From positions 1 through 57,115 of the forward strand of contig NKIK01000067.1 of the NCBI GenBank assembly GCA_002256115.1: a stretch of 57,115 nucleotides of DNA, in the 5' to 3' direction. This stretch comes from Burkholderiales bacterium PBB3. GTDB taxonomy: Bacteria; Pseudomonadota; Gammaproteobacteria; Burkholderiales; Burkholderiaceae_C. Shown in pieces: positions 26,915 through 34,774 of this stretch; position 1 is the first letter of the stretch, and every line of letters starts with the position of its first letter. The notes beneath the pieces are model-generated. The model made no database searches. It was given only the letters and a program-made list of their open reading frames with translations, and was not told where the DNA came from. The position numbers were made by a program, and so were the translations under genes.

Positions 26915-27229
26915 TTAAATTCCCGCTACATAAATCCCAAACGCGATTACTGCAAACACCATCAGCCCTGCGCTTAACAGGTTCAACATACCTGCCCAAC
27001 CGCTTGAAGTTGGCAGTCCCAATCCCTTGGAACCCAACTTGATGTTTTCAAAGAGTTTCTTTGGCTGAAGAGCAATGGCAAACGAAGAAAGCGCACATCC
27101 TACGTCCCAAAAAACTGCGTGGTGCAGGTTCCTCTCCGGTGATGTTTGCGCAGAGTAAACAAAATAAACGCCGATGAAAAAAAACACCGCTGAGCTTATG
27201 GTGTCTAACAAGGATGACTTTTGTGACAT
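26915..27229 (-). CDS. small membrane protein, candidate immunity protein
   Basis: A 104-residue hydrophobic protein with two or three membrane segments (ISSAVFFFIGVYFVYSA, VGCALSSFAIAL and the C-terminal GLMVFAVIAFGIYVAGI). It lies between the precursor peptide gene and the C39 transporter on the same strand, the usual position for a bacteriocin immunity gene. No family is recognised, so immunity is inferred from size, hydrophobicity and position. Confidence 0.6.
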   Translation of the reverse strand: MSQKSSLLDTISSAVFFFIGVYFVYSAQTSPERNLHHAVFWDVGCALSSFAIALQPKKLFENIKLGSKGLGLPTSSGWAGMLNLLSAGLMVFAVIAFGIYVAGI

Positions 27230-27398
27230 GTTGATTGCAGTGTGTTAAGTATCAAGATTCGCGAGAATTTGTACCAAGGCTTAGACAAATCCGCAGCTCC
27301 GGAATAGTTGAATTGGGGGGAGGTGAGAGGTTCGCCCTCACCCCATTCTTAGCTAATTCTTACAAACTTTATGCACGAATCAAAGAATTGTGTTTAGG
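27230..27398. promoter_or_regulatory. intergenic region with hairpin after precursor A
   Basis: A stem formed by GGTGAG (around 27321) and CTCACC (around 27338), with GC-rich flanks, lies between the precursor gene and the next minus-strand gene. There is no T run, so it may be an attenuator or RNA-stabilising hairpin that keeps precursor mRNA more abundant than the transporter mRNA. Confidence 0.3.
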
Positions 27399-27608
27399 TT
27401 ACATCCAGTTGAATGCTAGATCGTTCTTGCTTGCACCTGGTGTTTGTGAGTTGTTTGATAACCACGATCCGTACTTGGTACCAAGAGTTCCAGCTGTGCC
27501 CAAAGCAGACCAAAAACTAACGTCAGCAAGCATCGCCACTGCAACCGGCGCGAGAAATGCAATTCCCCCAGTAACTGTTTGTGTTTCTTCTTTAGTGATT
27601 TCTTTCAT
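27399..27608 (-). CDS. double-glycine leader precursor peptide A
   Basis: A 69-residue peptide beginning MKEITKEETQTVTGG, a 15-residue leader of double-glycine type with the cleavage site after G15. The 54-residue product is hydrophobic in its first part (IAFLAPVAVAMLADVSFW) and rich in Gly, Ser, Thr and Asn afterwards, with no Cys. That composition resembles class II bacteriocins and microcins that act on membranes. The start is chosen because the leader begins there. Upstream codons belong to a decayed hlyD tail. The C39 transporter that should process it is encoded just downstream. Its leader matches that of precursor B at 8 of 15 positions. Confidence 0.8.
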   Translation of the reverse strand: MKEITKEETQTVTGGIAFLAPVAVAMLADVSFWSALGTAGTLGTKYGSWLSNNSQTPGASKNDLAFNWM

Positions 27609-27676
27609 TTCAATCTCTTCAATGTAATTGACCGAAAAAGCGCTCGGCCCGTACGCTTCCAACACCGCCCAGTACT

Positions 27677-27874
27677 TCAACCGCCTTCGCGCTTGCCTCC
27701 CAGATCAGCATTTAGAACCTTCACTTGCTGCCTAGCCGCCAATACCGGCTCCAGCACCCACTCCCAAACCTTCCTGCGCGCCTGCAGCACATCGGCTTCT
27801 AACGTCATACCGGGGTTGAGGGCCATGTCTCCAGCATGGGCTTTGATACTTTGGTCCGCCAATTGCGCGTTCAC
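27677..27874 (-). pseudogene. C-terminal fragment of an HlyD-family adaptor
   Basis: Encodes the counterpart of the last roughly 60 residues of the intact adaptor at 32342-33712 (QLADQSIKA, then LEADVLQ-RRKVWEWVLEP), about 88% identical at DNA level by eye. The N-terminal 380 codons are missing. It marks an old, mostly deleted copy of the export cassette. Confidence 0.85.
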
Positions 27875-27889
27875 GAGGTATATGGCTTG

Positions 27890-28050
27890 CGATCTGCACT
27901 GATGATGGCAACGTAAATGACCTTCTGCATGAAGAAGGGGGCTACCCGCGCAAACACTTCTGATGCCGCTGCCAGCAACAATATTTGCCCCAATGAGCTT
28001 TTGAGGCCAGTCACCATCTTTCGCTTTTCAATCAACAAGCTCATCAAGGT
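27890..28050 (-). pseudogene. fragment resembling a C39 transporter membrane domain
   Basis: The frame reads SLLIEKRKMVTGLKSSLGQI, then LLLAAASEVFARVAPFFMQ. This resembles the start of the membrane domain of peptidase-containing ABC transporters (compare GLKRSLFQIFAVAVV in the intact gene). A shorter related piece with the same flanks lies upstream of hlyD near 33720-33850. It suggests a further, largely deleted transporter gene. Confidence 0.5.
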
Positions 28051-28099
28051 TCTACTTCCGAAAATACACTTTGTATGCAACATTGAACATATATGTTCT

Positions 28100-28264
28100 T
28101 TTGTTTCTTAGTACGATCATACATTCGTTTAGTGGTATTTATCTACTTTATTGATCATAGATGAATTTTGTTTCTTTAAAAGATACTTCAATCCCAAAGC
28201 ACACAAATCTTTTGGTGGGTTCTTGTTGGATTTAAGCGACAATACGGAAATAAAAGTACGTTTA
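28100..28264 (+). promoter_or_regulatory. conserved leader upstream of HTH-receiver regulator 1
   Basis: AT-rich DNA ending in a segment (GCGACAATACGGAAAT, about 28238-28253) that recurs upstream of the regulator at 43646 (GCGACAATATGGAAAC) and more weakly upstream of the decayed copy at 34080. The shared position before each start suggests a common promoter or operator, perhaps autoregulatory. Confidence 0.5.
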
Positions 28265-29104
28265 ATGCAACACCCCAACGAACACACATCAGACGCAACA
28301 ACGACCGATTCAGGCCGAAGTGACATGCAATTGGCCTTTGCGGCCGCCTTGAACGGTGAGCTGGATTCGCTTGGCTTTGAGAAAGGGCCGGGCCGCACTT
28401 CGGCGCTGGCGAAAGTGCTGGGGATGACGCGGACTCAGCCTTATCGCATCCTCAAAGGACTTAGCGCATTGAGTACAGAGTCGATGGCGGAGCTTAGAAA
28501 ACTTGGGGTGTCGTTTGACCGGATCATGGATCGGATTAACCGTATCAGCCCGACGAGCATGACCGTGATGGTCAATGGTGAATTGATCTCGGTGATCGTG
28601 CAGCGCGCAGTACCAGGCGGAGACTGTGCAGCTGCATTAAGGCGCCTGGAAGACGGAAGTCACAGTTTGGTGTCACTTGATCCCGGAGACACACTAGCCG
28701 AAGACGAAATTGGCGTGCAATCGCTCCAATTTCTCGCTCGCAACACACTTGCGATTGTTGAAGACATCAAGACAGAACGTGACCTTTTGCAGCGCGCGAT
28801 GTCGAATAGCTTCAAAGTCGTTGCGTTTGCAAACGCTAAAAGTCTTTTGAGCCATTCAGCAGGTCTAACGCGCTTCAAGGCGTTTGTGATCGACTGGGGT
28901 TTGCCTGACATGGATTGCGCTGAACTGATCACTACTATCAGAGGCGCTACGGAAGCTCCGATCTTCATTCTGACGGGCAACACAGAAGTTTCCGAGCAGA
29001 TCGCTGGCCTGATGGATTACAGCCAGGTACACCATGCCACCAAGCCTGCGGATACATTGATTCTGTCAAAGCGCATCAGCTCTGCGATCCGCTTGATGGC
29101 TTAG
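28265..29104 (+). CDS. HTH-receiver response regulator, copy 1
   Basis: A 279-residue protein with an N-terminal HTH (ALAKVLGMTRTQPYRILKGL near residues 45-65) reminiscent of the BetR type. A middle region (VNGELISVIVQR) follows. The C-terminal receiver has an acidic pair in AIVEDIK, the phospho-acceptor Asp in VIDWGLPD, Thr in ILTGN and Lys in TKPAD. All key receiver residues are present, so phosphorylation by a histidine kinase is likely. Start and length match the copy at 43646 exactly. It diverges from the export genes and could regulate them. HTH first, receiver last is the reverse of most response regulators. Confidence 0.8.
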   Translation: MQHPNEHTSDATTTDSGRSDMQLAFAAALNGELDSLGFEKGPGRTSALAKVLGMTRTQPYRILKGLSALSTESMAELRKLGVSFDRIMDRINRISPTSMTVMVNGELISVIVQRAVPGGDCAAALRRLEDGSHSLVSLDPGDTLAEDEIGVQSLQFLARNTLAIVEDIKTERDLLQRAMSNSFKVVAFANAKSLLSHSAGLTRFKAFVIDWGLPDMDCAELITTIRGATEAPIFILTGNTEVSEQIAGLMDYSQVHHATKPADTLILSKRISSAIRLMA

Positions 29105-29259
29105 TTGTGGGTAGCCAAGGACATCCACCATTTGCAATTGCCGCAGATTGAAGTAAGCAGTGCATCGCAAACCCTTACAGGATGAGCCAAGGTGCATCGG
29201 ATGCAACTTTGATGACCTGCACGCTAATTTGGTTAAAGCAAGTTTGCAAGCTCACTTTA

Positions 29260-29476
29260 GACCCAACACCTACCTCGAAGGCAGGATGCCGACTAGATGA
29301 CTTTCACAATCGGCCTATGTCGAGTCTCCCAGTGATCGAATCTCCACTGCTTTCTTCCCATCCACCCCCACCACCCGCTGCGCCCCTGCAATCGTCTCGG
29401 TCCGGTGGGCCACGATGATGCGGGTGATGGGCATGGCGGCCAGCGCATCCGTCACCCGGCGCTCGTTGGCAATGTC
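29260..29476 (-). pseudogene. 3' fragment of the C39 transporter gene
   Basis: Almost identical (about 4 differences seen) to 24723-24939. It covers the last 54 codons of the transporter (stop at 29315) and about 55 bases downstream. Homology stops abruptly at 29476 inside the coding sequence. The high identity indicates a recent event or gene conversion, in contrast to the more diverged hlyD fragments. Confidence 0.92.
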
Positions 29477-29506
29477 CAGACCCGCATCAAACGGGTCGAT
29501 GTGTAA

Positions 29507-30370
29507 CTACTTTTGTTCCCTTTCTGAGACTTTATCGAAGTCCTGAGTATCGAGCCTCAAACAATGGATGGGTGACGTAGTTTCATGGTTCATCGTCCAC
29601 GTCTTGCAATAGTTTGGCGATGCGTAGTCGGGAGGTGCATCAATATTGACCAATCCAAACTTCGCCATGTCCTCTTTAGACAATGCCCACAACGGCACTG
29701 GATTTGATACTTCCTGTCCGATACGGGCCACTCTTCCGTCTATACCGACCAGTGTGTAAAACGCGTCTTGCATTTCTAACGTTTTCTTGAAATAGTCTAA
29801 GGAGCCTCTCTCGGTGGGAGTTAGACCTTCTCGACCTGACAGTTTTTCTCTAGCAATCAGTCTGTTATATCGATCAACAAGGTTCGATTGGCGAGCATCG
29901 CCGTGCCAGAGAACAAATGCACCAGTTTCAATTTTTCGCCTACTCCCAGCAGGAAAAATATAGTTGGCGCAAGACGAGTTGCACGCATGAGTAACGACTA
30001 CAACAAGACCATGCGAGTGGATTGCTTTTGCGAGCTCCATGGAAGCTTCCAACTCCCCACCACGACTATCAATACGAAGCGTATCAAACTGATCGCTATT
30101 CACAAGTTCAATCACTTGATTTGTCCAAGGTTTGAATAGTGGTCCTTTTAGGCTTATTGTTCTTCCCTCAGTTTGAACTTCAAGTTTATGGTTGATCGGA
30201 TTGTTTGTCTCGGCTGCAACAGCGTAACCACCTATGAGCAGTGCTGGTGTTGCAAAATACATCCCCAAAAAACATTTGAGTCCGTAGAAGCTTTGCCGTG
30301 GTTGACTGGGATTGAATACATCTTTCGAACATCTCAACCAATTCGTGACTTTCAAAATCAGAAGACGCAT
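29507..30370 (-). CDS. exported ClpP-fold serine protease-like protein, His present
   Basis: About 287 residues. A hydrophobic segment near residues 33-52 ending AVAAE probably acts as a signal or anchor. The mature part is ClpP/crotonase-like: the glycine-rich oxyanion element DSRGGELEA (101-109), a nucleophile Ser133 in NSSCANYIFPAG aligned to ClpP GQAASMGAFLLTAG, and His156 in VLWHGD at the ClpP His position. Members of this periplasmic family are not well characterised. The chosen ATG at 30370 lacks a good ribosome binding site, so the start is uncertain. It is the last intact gene of the hlyD-fic-precursor B operon, suggesting a role in processing or immunity. Confidence 0.7.
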   Translation of the reverse strand: MRLLILKVTNWLRCSKDVFNPSQPRQSFYGLKCFLGMYFATPALLIGGYAVAAETNNPINHKLEVQTEGRTISLKGPLFKPWTNQVIELVNSDQFDTLRIDSRGGELEASMELAKAIHSHGLVVVVTHACNSSCANYIFPAGSRRKIETGAFVLWHGDARQSNLVDRYNRLIAREKLSGREGLTPTERGSLDYFKKTLEMQDAFYTLVGIDGRVARIGQEVSNPVPLWALSKEDMAKFGLVNIDAPPDYASPNYCKTWTMNHETTSPIHCLRLDTQDFDKVSEREQK

Positions 30371-30411
30371 CTGAAGTAAGCAATGAGCGGATGTTGGGAG
30401 GAAAGCAGGGG

Positions 30412-31140
30412 CTAAAGGCACTGTGCGTCCCATCGGAGTAACCCTTTGAGCTTCATCTTGTCGCAAAACACTTGGCTTGCGTAATCGTCTGGTAGCGCAA
30501 CATTTGAGACGCCGAAGTCGGACATTCGCTTCGCGGTCATCACCCAGTGACTAACTGACTTTCCGGGGACGTAGCCCAAACTCGTAATGCGCATATCGAC
30601 TCCAATTTTTTGGAAATATTCTTTTTCAGGCCCCACCCATTTTTCGCCAATAGCGAGCTGCCCTTTTTCGCTTTCGCTAAGAATAGCAATCCCATTTGAT
30701 AGTTTTTTCTCAGCTAGCTGATTGATGGTTTTGACATAGTCATAGTAGTTTTTATATTCGCTAAACATCACAAACGCTTCAGGCTTTATCTGTTTTGTTT
30801 TCGCACCTGTGAATATGTATCTCGCGCAAGAAGATGAACACTGCCCGCTGACTACGACCGTAATTTTTTGATCGAATACAGCAACACCAATTTTTCGCGC
30901 GGCCTCTACATCACCGCCCTTGCTATGAATCAGCAGAGTGTCAAATTTCTGTTGTTCAATCAAATCTACAATTGACTTTGCCACCACCGTATCGATATCC
31001 CCGGCATAGTGAATCTCAGAACCGCTGATTGTTACTTCTCCTCGCACTGTTGGTTCGGACCAGAGAACGATCTCTGTCGGCATACCTGCACTTGCCGACA
31101 AATGCAAGCTTAGCGCTATCGTTGCGAACAAGGGTTTCAT
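30412..31140 (-). CDS. secreted ClpP-fold protein lacking catalytic His
   Basis: A 242-residue paralogue of the neighbouring protein with a clear signal peptide (residues 1-19, SASAG) and a GAGGT Shine-Dalgarno. HSKGGDVEA (72-80) is the oxyanion-type loop, and Ser104 in CSSSCARYIF aligns with the nucleophile. The position matching His156 of the paralogue is Ser127 (FVMFSEYK), so it is probably a catalytically dead partner, binding protein or regulatory subunit. It lies 53 bases after precursor B and 41 bases before the active-looking paralogue. Paired active and inactive ClpP-type subunits are known from cyanobacterial and plastid ClpP/ClpR rings. Confidence 0.72.
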   Translation of the reverse strand: MKPLFATIALSLHLSASAGMPTEIVLWSEPTVRGEVTISGSEIHYAGDIDTVVAKSIVDLIEQQKFDTLLIHSKGGDVEAARKIGVAVFDQKITVVVSGQCSSSCARYIFTGAKTKQIKPEAFVMFSEYKNYYDYVKTINQLAEKKLSNGIAILSESEKGQLAIGEKWVGPEKEYFQKIGVDMRITSLGYVPGKSVSHWVMTAKRMSDFGVSNVALPDDYASQVFCDKMKLKGLLRWDAQCL

Positions 31141-31192
31141 GGATTACCTCAAGCATTAGAAATGTGGCACCGTGAAGATGCCACATGGTCCC

Positions 31193-31435
31193 TTAGGCTA
31201 GACAGACGGTCCTCTCACCGTACGAAAAAGGGACTGGCTCGTCCCAGCACCCGGCTGGTGGATCAGGATTGATATCAGGATGAAAAAATGAGCTTGGGCA
31301 GGGTGCCTTTTCCATGGTGTCGTCTGGATATACCCACCAACAACCTCCATCAGACCCAGGAACCATATATCTACTATCATCAGACCGAGTTCCACCGGAC
31401 ACAAGCATCGTCTCAAATTCAGTGAGAATTTTCAA
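31193..31435 (-). CDS. double-glycine leader precursor peptide B, cysteine-rich
   Basis: An 80-residue precursor beginning with a TTG start: MKILTEFETMLVSGG (leader of 15), then a 65-residue product with four Cys (GGCWW, APCPS, GCWDE, VCLA), many Pro and Asp, and several Trp, Tyr and Phe. The TTG is chosen because GGAGGT lies 4-5 bases upstream and it makes the leader exactly as long as that of precursor A. The four Cys could form two disulfides. The gene follows the Fic gene by 31 bases and precedes the two ClpP-fold genes. Hydroxyl-bearing residues (TRSDDSRY, SSFF) could be Fic substrates, by inference. Confidence 0.78.
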   Translation of the reverse strand: MKILTEFETMLVSGGTRSDDSRYMVPGSDGGCWWVYPDDTMEKAPCPSSFFHPDINPDPPAGCWDEPVPFSYGERTVCLA

Positions 31436-31466
31436 GTTAACCTCCAAAGTTTTCTACTAATGTTCG

Positions 31467-32345
31467 TCACGCCCGACAGTCGGCAGCAGTGACCTCTTGA
31501 TGCAAGACCACTTTGCAAAAGTCCAAGACGTTGACAAAGTACTCAAGCAACTCCTCCCAGTCCCCTGTCGCTACGGTGTAGCGCAAGCGGACTTCGTGAC
31601 CACCATGGGCCAAATAATTTATCTCCTTAATGGGGATGTATTGACCTTTCGGCATACCCGCACGCCGAAGAATTGCGTTAAAGACGATTCGACTAGTTCG
31701 ACCGTTCCCATCACCGAAAGGGTGCATCCAGTTCAGAATGCCATAAGCTATTGTGGCTTCCACAATTCCGTTTTCGAATCTCGTTTGAAAGAGCGCTTCG
31801 TGAAGCGCGGTCAAACAACTGGTGATGCCTTGCGAGTCTGGAAATTGCCAACACCAGCCTCCTTTGTCACCGGCCAGTCGTACCCCACTCGTGCGAAATG
31901 TGGTCGACGGCATGCCTTTCACTAGAGCGGAAATTGCCAATATCTCTCTGATGAACGCATCTGCATTGGGTTGCACAAGCGAATGCAGGAGCGATTCGCA
32001 GGTCTGATCCAACACGCGCCGCTCAAGGTCCCAGCGCCAAGGAATTCCTTGCTCATCGGCATAACAGCGTGAAATTGAGTTTTTTCCTAGACTGTGCCTT
32101 AGAGCCGCGACCCTCACATGCAGGCCCTGCTGTTCAGGGCTTAAGCTGGCGAGGTGCGCAATCATCCTCTTCACCTGCGATGCTTCCGTCACTGCCAAAT
32201 CTGTTAAGGACTGCTCTGCCACCTGCAACCCCTGGAGAAGCTGGGCGGATATGTCCAATGCCTGCGGGACACAAGGTTGCGCCAGCACATAGCTTTTTGG
32301 GGGCTTGTGGATAGCCACGTTCAGATTCGCCGGGGGCATTTTCAT
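31467..32345 (-). CDS. Fic-domain enzyme in the peptide cluster
   Basis: A 292-residue protein with a complete Fic motif H208-P-F-G-D-G-N-G-R216 and a target-binding flap region FRTSGVRLAG (150-159). Fic enzymes transfer AMP or another phosphate-linked group from a nucleotide or related donor to a hydroxyl on a protein. I see no clear inhibitory S/TxxxEG/N helix. Its start overlaps the stop of hlyD by ATGA, and precursor B follows directly, so all three are co-produced. That makes the precursor or the exporter the likeliest target. The N-terminal 120 residues are helical and not assigned. A stand-alone toxin role is possible but explains the context less well. Confidence 0.85.
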   Translation of the reverse strand: MKMPPANLNVAIHKPPKSYVLAQPCVPQALDISAQLLQGLQVAEQSLTDLAVTEASQVKRMIAHLASLSPEQQGLHVRVAALRHSLGKNSISRCYADEQGIPWRWDLERRVLDQTCESLLHSLVQPNADAFIREILAISALVKGMPSTTFRTSGVRLAGDKGGWCWQFPDSQGITSCLTALHEALFQTRFENGIVEATIAYGILNWMHPFGDGNGRTSRIVFNAILRRAGMPKGQYIPIKEINYLAHGGHEVRLRYTVATGDWEELLEYFVNVLDFCKVVLHQEVTAADCRA

Positions 32346-33712
32346 AGCGATTGGGAAGATTGCAAGCGCATTGGCAATTCATGAGCTGCATTTGCCGCAC
32401 CCAGAACCTTCACCTGCTGCCTAGCCGCCAACACCGGCTCCAGTACCCACTCCCAAACCTTCCTGCGCTCTTGCAGCACATCAGCTTCCAGCGTTAGGCC
32501 GGGTTTGAGGGCAATGTCTTCTCCATACGCTTTGATACTTTGGTCTGCCAATTGCACGTTCACGCGGTACATGGCTTCGTTGCTGCCAGCTTGGCTGAGT
32601 AGCTGTTGCGCCAAGTTGGGCGGCAGCTCGCTGGGGGCAAACGGGGTGGCCGAGACGCTGGTGATCTTTCCGGCATAGAGGCCAAACTTTTGATACGGGT
32701 AGGCGGCGTATCGCAGATACACGGTTTGGCCGGGGCGCACAAAACCGGCGGTGCGGCTGGGGGCGTAAAGGTGGGCCTGCAAGTTGGATGCTTTGTCTTG
32801 CCCGATATTGCCTGGCGTTGCCTGCGGCAATAAGGTAAGCAGACTTTGCCCGGCCTGCACCGATTGCCCGGCTTGCAGGCCGAGCGCAGTGACTGTGCCT
32901 GCAAAGGGTGCGGTGATGACCATGCTTTTGCGCGCAGTGTTCTCAGTGGCTTCTTGGTCTAGGCTGGCTTGGCTGCGGTTAAGTTGGTTCACATCAGCCT
33001 GTAGTTGGGCGGCCAGAGCATCACGCTCGGCTTTTACGGCTTGCAGGTCGCGCTGCAGGCTGGTGGTGTTGCGCTGGCTGCTTTGCAGCCGGGCTTCAGC
33101 GTCCAGGCGTTCTTCTTGGCGGCTTTGCACTTGGGCTGCGGATACAAAGCCGTCTTTGGCCAAGTGCTGGTGGCGCTCCAGCGTGGTTTGGGCTAGTTGC
33201 ATGCGGCGCTCTAGCAGGCTGTTTTGTTCTTCTACCTGGCGCAGCTCGGCTTGCACGGTGCGCAGGCGGTCGTTTAGCACTTGCTCGCGCTGGCGCACTT
33301 GCAGTTCGCGCAGGGTACGTTCGGTTTGCAGGGTTTGGGTGCGGGTGGCTATTTGCTGGGCGATGCGGGCGCTGGTGTCATCCGCCACGCCGTTGCGCAG
33401 CGTGCTGCGTTCGGCGTTTAGCACCAGCAGCACGTCACCCGCCTGCACGGTTTGGCCCTCGGCCACCGGTAGCTGCACCACGGTGCCAGCCTGCGGGGTG
33501 GTGATATTGAGGGTGCCCAGCGCGGGCACCAGCAAGCCAGACAGATGGGCTTTGCGGTTGACTTCGCCCCAAGTAGCAAACGCAATTAGGGCCAGTGCTA
33601 TGGCCAAGGCACTGCCGGTGACCAAGCTAAATGACAAGGGGTGGTGCAAACGCACGCCGCCCATCCAATGCGCGGTCTGGGCCACTGCTACCTCTGGCCG
33701 AAACAAGCTCAT
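32342..33712 (-). CDS. HlyD-family membrane fusion protein for peptide export
   Basis: A 456-residue adaptor with one membrane helix near residues 28-48 (SFSLVTGSALAIALALIAFA) and a lipoyl-like segment (AGTVVQLPVAEGQTVQAGD). A long coiled coil covers about residues 115-260, followed by a second lipoyl half and a C-terminal beta-barrel ending WEWVLEPVLAARQQVKVL. It links an inner-membrane C39 transporter to an outer-membrane channel. No full transporter lies next to it, so it should pair with the transporter at 24778. No TolC gene is seen. It overlaps the Fic gene by 4 bases. Confidence 0.9.
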   Translation of the reverse strand: MSLFRPEVAVAQTAHWMGGVRLHHPLSFSLVTGSALAIALALIAFATWGEVNRKAHLSGLLVPALGTLNITTPQAGTVVQLPVAEGQTVQAGDVLLVLNAERSTLRNGVADDTSARIAQQIATRTQTLQTERTLRELQVRQREQVLNDRLRTVQAELRQVEEQNSLLERRMQLAQTTLERHQHLAKDGFVSAAQVQSRQEERLDAEARLQSSQRNTTSLQRDLQAVKAERDALAAQLQADVNQLNRSQASLDQEATENTARKSMVITAPFAGTVTALGLQAGQSVQAGQSLLTLLPQATPGNIGQDKASNLQAHLYAPSRTAGFVRPGQTVYLRYAAYPYQKFGLYAGKITSVSATPFAPSELPPNLAQQLLSQAGSNEAMYRVNVQLADQSIKAYGEDIALKPGLTLEADVLQERRKVWEWVLEPVLAARQQVKVLGAANAAHELPMRLQSSQSL

Positions 33713-34079
33713 ACGCCCACTGACTCCCGTGGGGCCTGCATACCGCGCACAGACTCCAAGAACAGCGTTTGCTCCTTGGCATGCAACAGTATTAGCCCCA
33801 ATGAGCGTTTGAGGCCGGTCGGCATCTCTCGCTTTTCAATCAACAAGCTCATCAAGGCTCTACTTCCGAAGATAGACTTTATATGCAACATTAAACACTT
33901 TGTTTCTTTGTTTCTTTGTTTCTTGTTGTGATCATACATTGTATTTGGTGTTTTATCGTGCTTTGTAGAGCAAATATGCTTTTTGTTGTATATAAAGATC
34001 ATTCAATCTCAATGTACACAATTTTTATTTGGGGCTTCTGTGAAATTTAAGCAACAATAAGAACGAAAAAGCGCGTTTT
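33713..34079. promoter_or_regulatory. divergent regulatory region between hlyD and decayed regulator
   Basis: Parallel to the 27890-28264 region. It contains a short decayed transporter-like piece (SLLIEKREMPTGLKRSLGLI), a tract of TTTGTTTC-type direct repeats near 33897-33925, and AT-rich sequence before the regulator start. It probably holds the hlyD-fic-precursor promoter. Confidence 0.45.
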
Positions 34080-34431
34080 ATGCAGTATCCGAACGAACAC
34101 AACTCAAACGCAACAACGACCGATTCAGGCCGAAGTGACTTGCAATTGGCCTTTAAGGCCGCCTTGAACGGTGAGCTGGATTCGCGCGGATTTGAGAAAA
34201 GGCCGGGCCGCACTTCAGCGCTGGCGAGTGCTGGGGATGACACGGAGTCAGCCTTATCGCAGCCTTAAAGGACTTAACACGGTGAGTACAGAGTCGATGG
34301 CGGAGCTAAGAAAACTCGGGGTGTCGTTTGACCGGATCATGGATCCTCTCAACCTTATCAGCCCGACGAGTATGACGGCTGTCATCAATCGTGAATTAGT
34401 CTCGGTGATCGAGCAACGGGGTCCCCCTTGA
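34080..34431 (+). pseudogene. HTH-receiver regulator copy 2, frameshifted and truncated
   Basis: Aligns to the first roughly 117 codons of the intact regulators. A 2-base deletion near 34225 (GCGAGTGCTGGGG against GCGAAAGTGCTGGGG) shifts the frame within the HTH. The sequence then ends at 34431, so the receiver is lost. The start and upstream leader are still recognisable. Several substitutions in otherwise conserved positions suggest relaxed selection. Confidence 0.88.
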
Positions 34432-34774
34432 TCTTGGTGCGATTTAGGACGTTTCGCCCCTATTCACGAGAGTTCCCAGAGGTCGGTTTTTTTTAGCCGA
34501 CATGGATACTGTGTTCTGTGACCCCCTCGCACTGGAACGCTGCATAAAATCTACCTTCCGGCAGTTAGGTTGTTGCAACAGACCAACGGGATGGACGCCT
34601 CACCTAAGCGGCCTTGCGATGTGCCGACGTGGAGGTGTATCCCACTAAAGCTACAAAATCGAGTTTGCGCCCGAATGGCATAAAATGCCTTTTTCAATCT
34701 GCGGGATTCAGCTAGTCTTGCCTTCAGACCATTTCAAGCACGCCATTTTTTCGTTGTGCGCTTAAGAAACGCCA
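34432..34774. other. intergenic region before the histidine kinase
   Basis: No convincing gene. It contains GTCGG/CCGAC around a T-rich loop near 34482-34501 and a short terminator-like hairpin at 34677-34694. The promoter of the kinase gene presumably lies in the last 80 bases. Confidence 0.4.
34677..34694 (+). terminator. possible short terminator
   Basis: GGCAT-AAA-ATGCC followed by TTTTT. The stem is only 5 bp, so activity is doubtful, but the position between the decayed regulator and the kinase gene fits. Confidence 0.35.
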
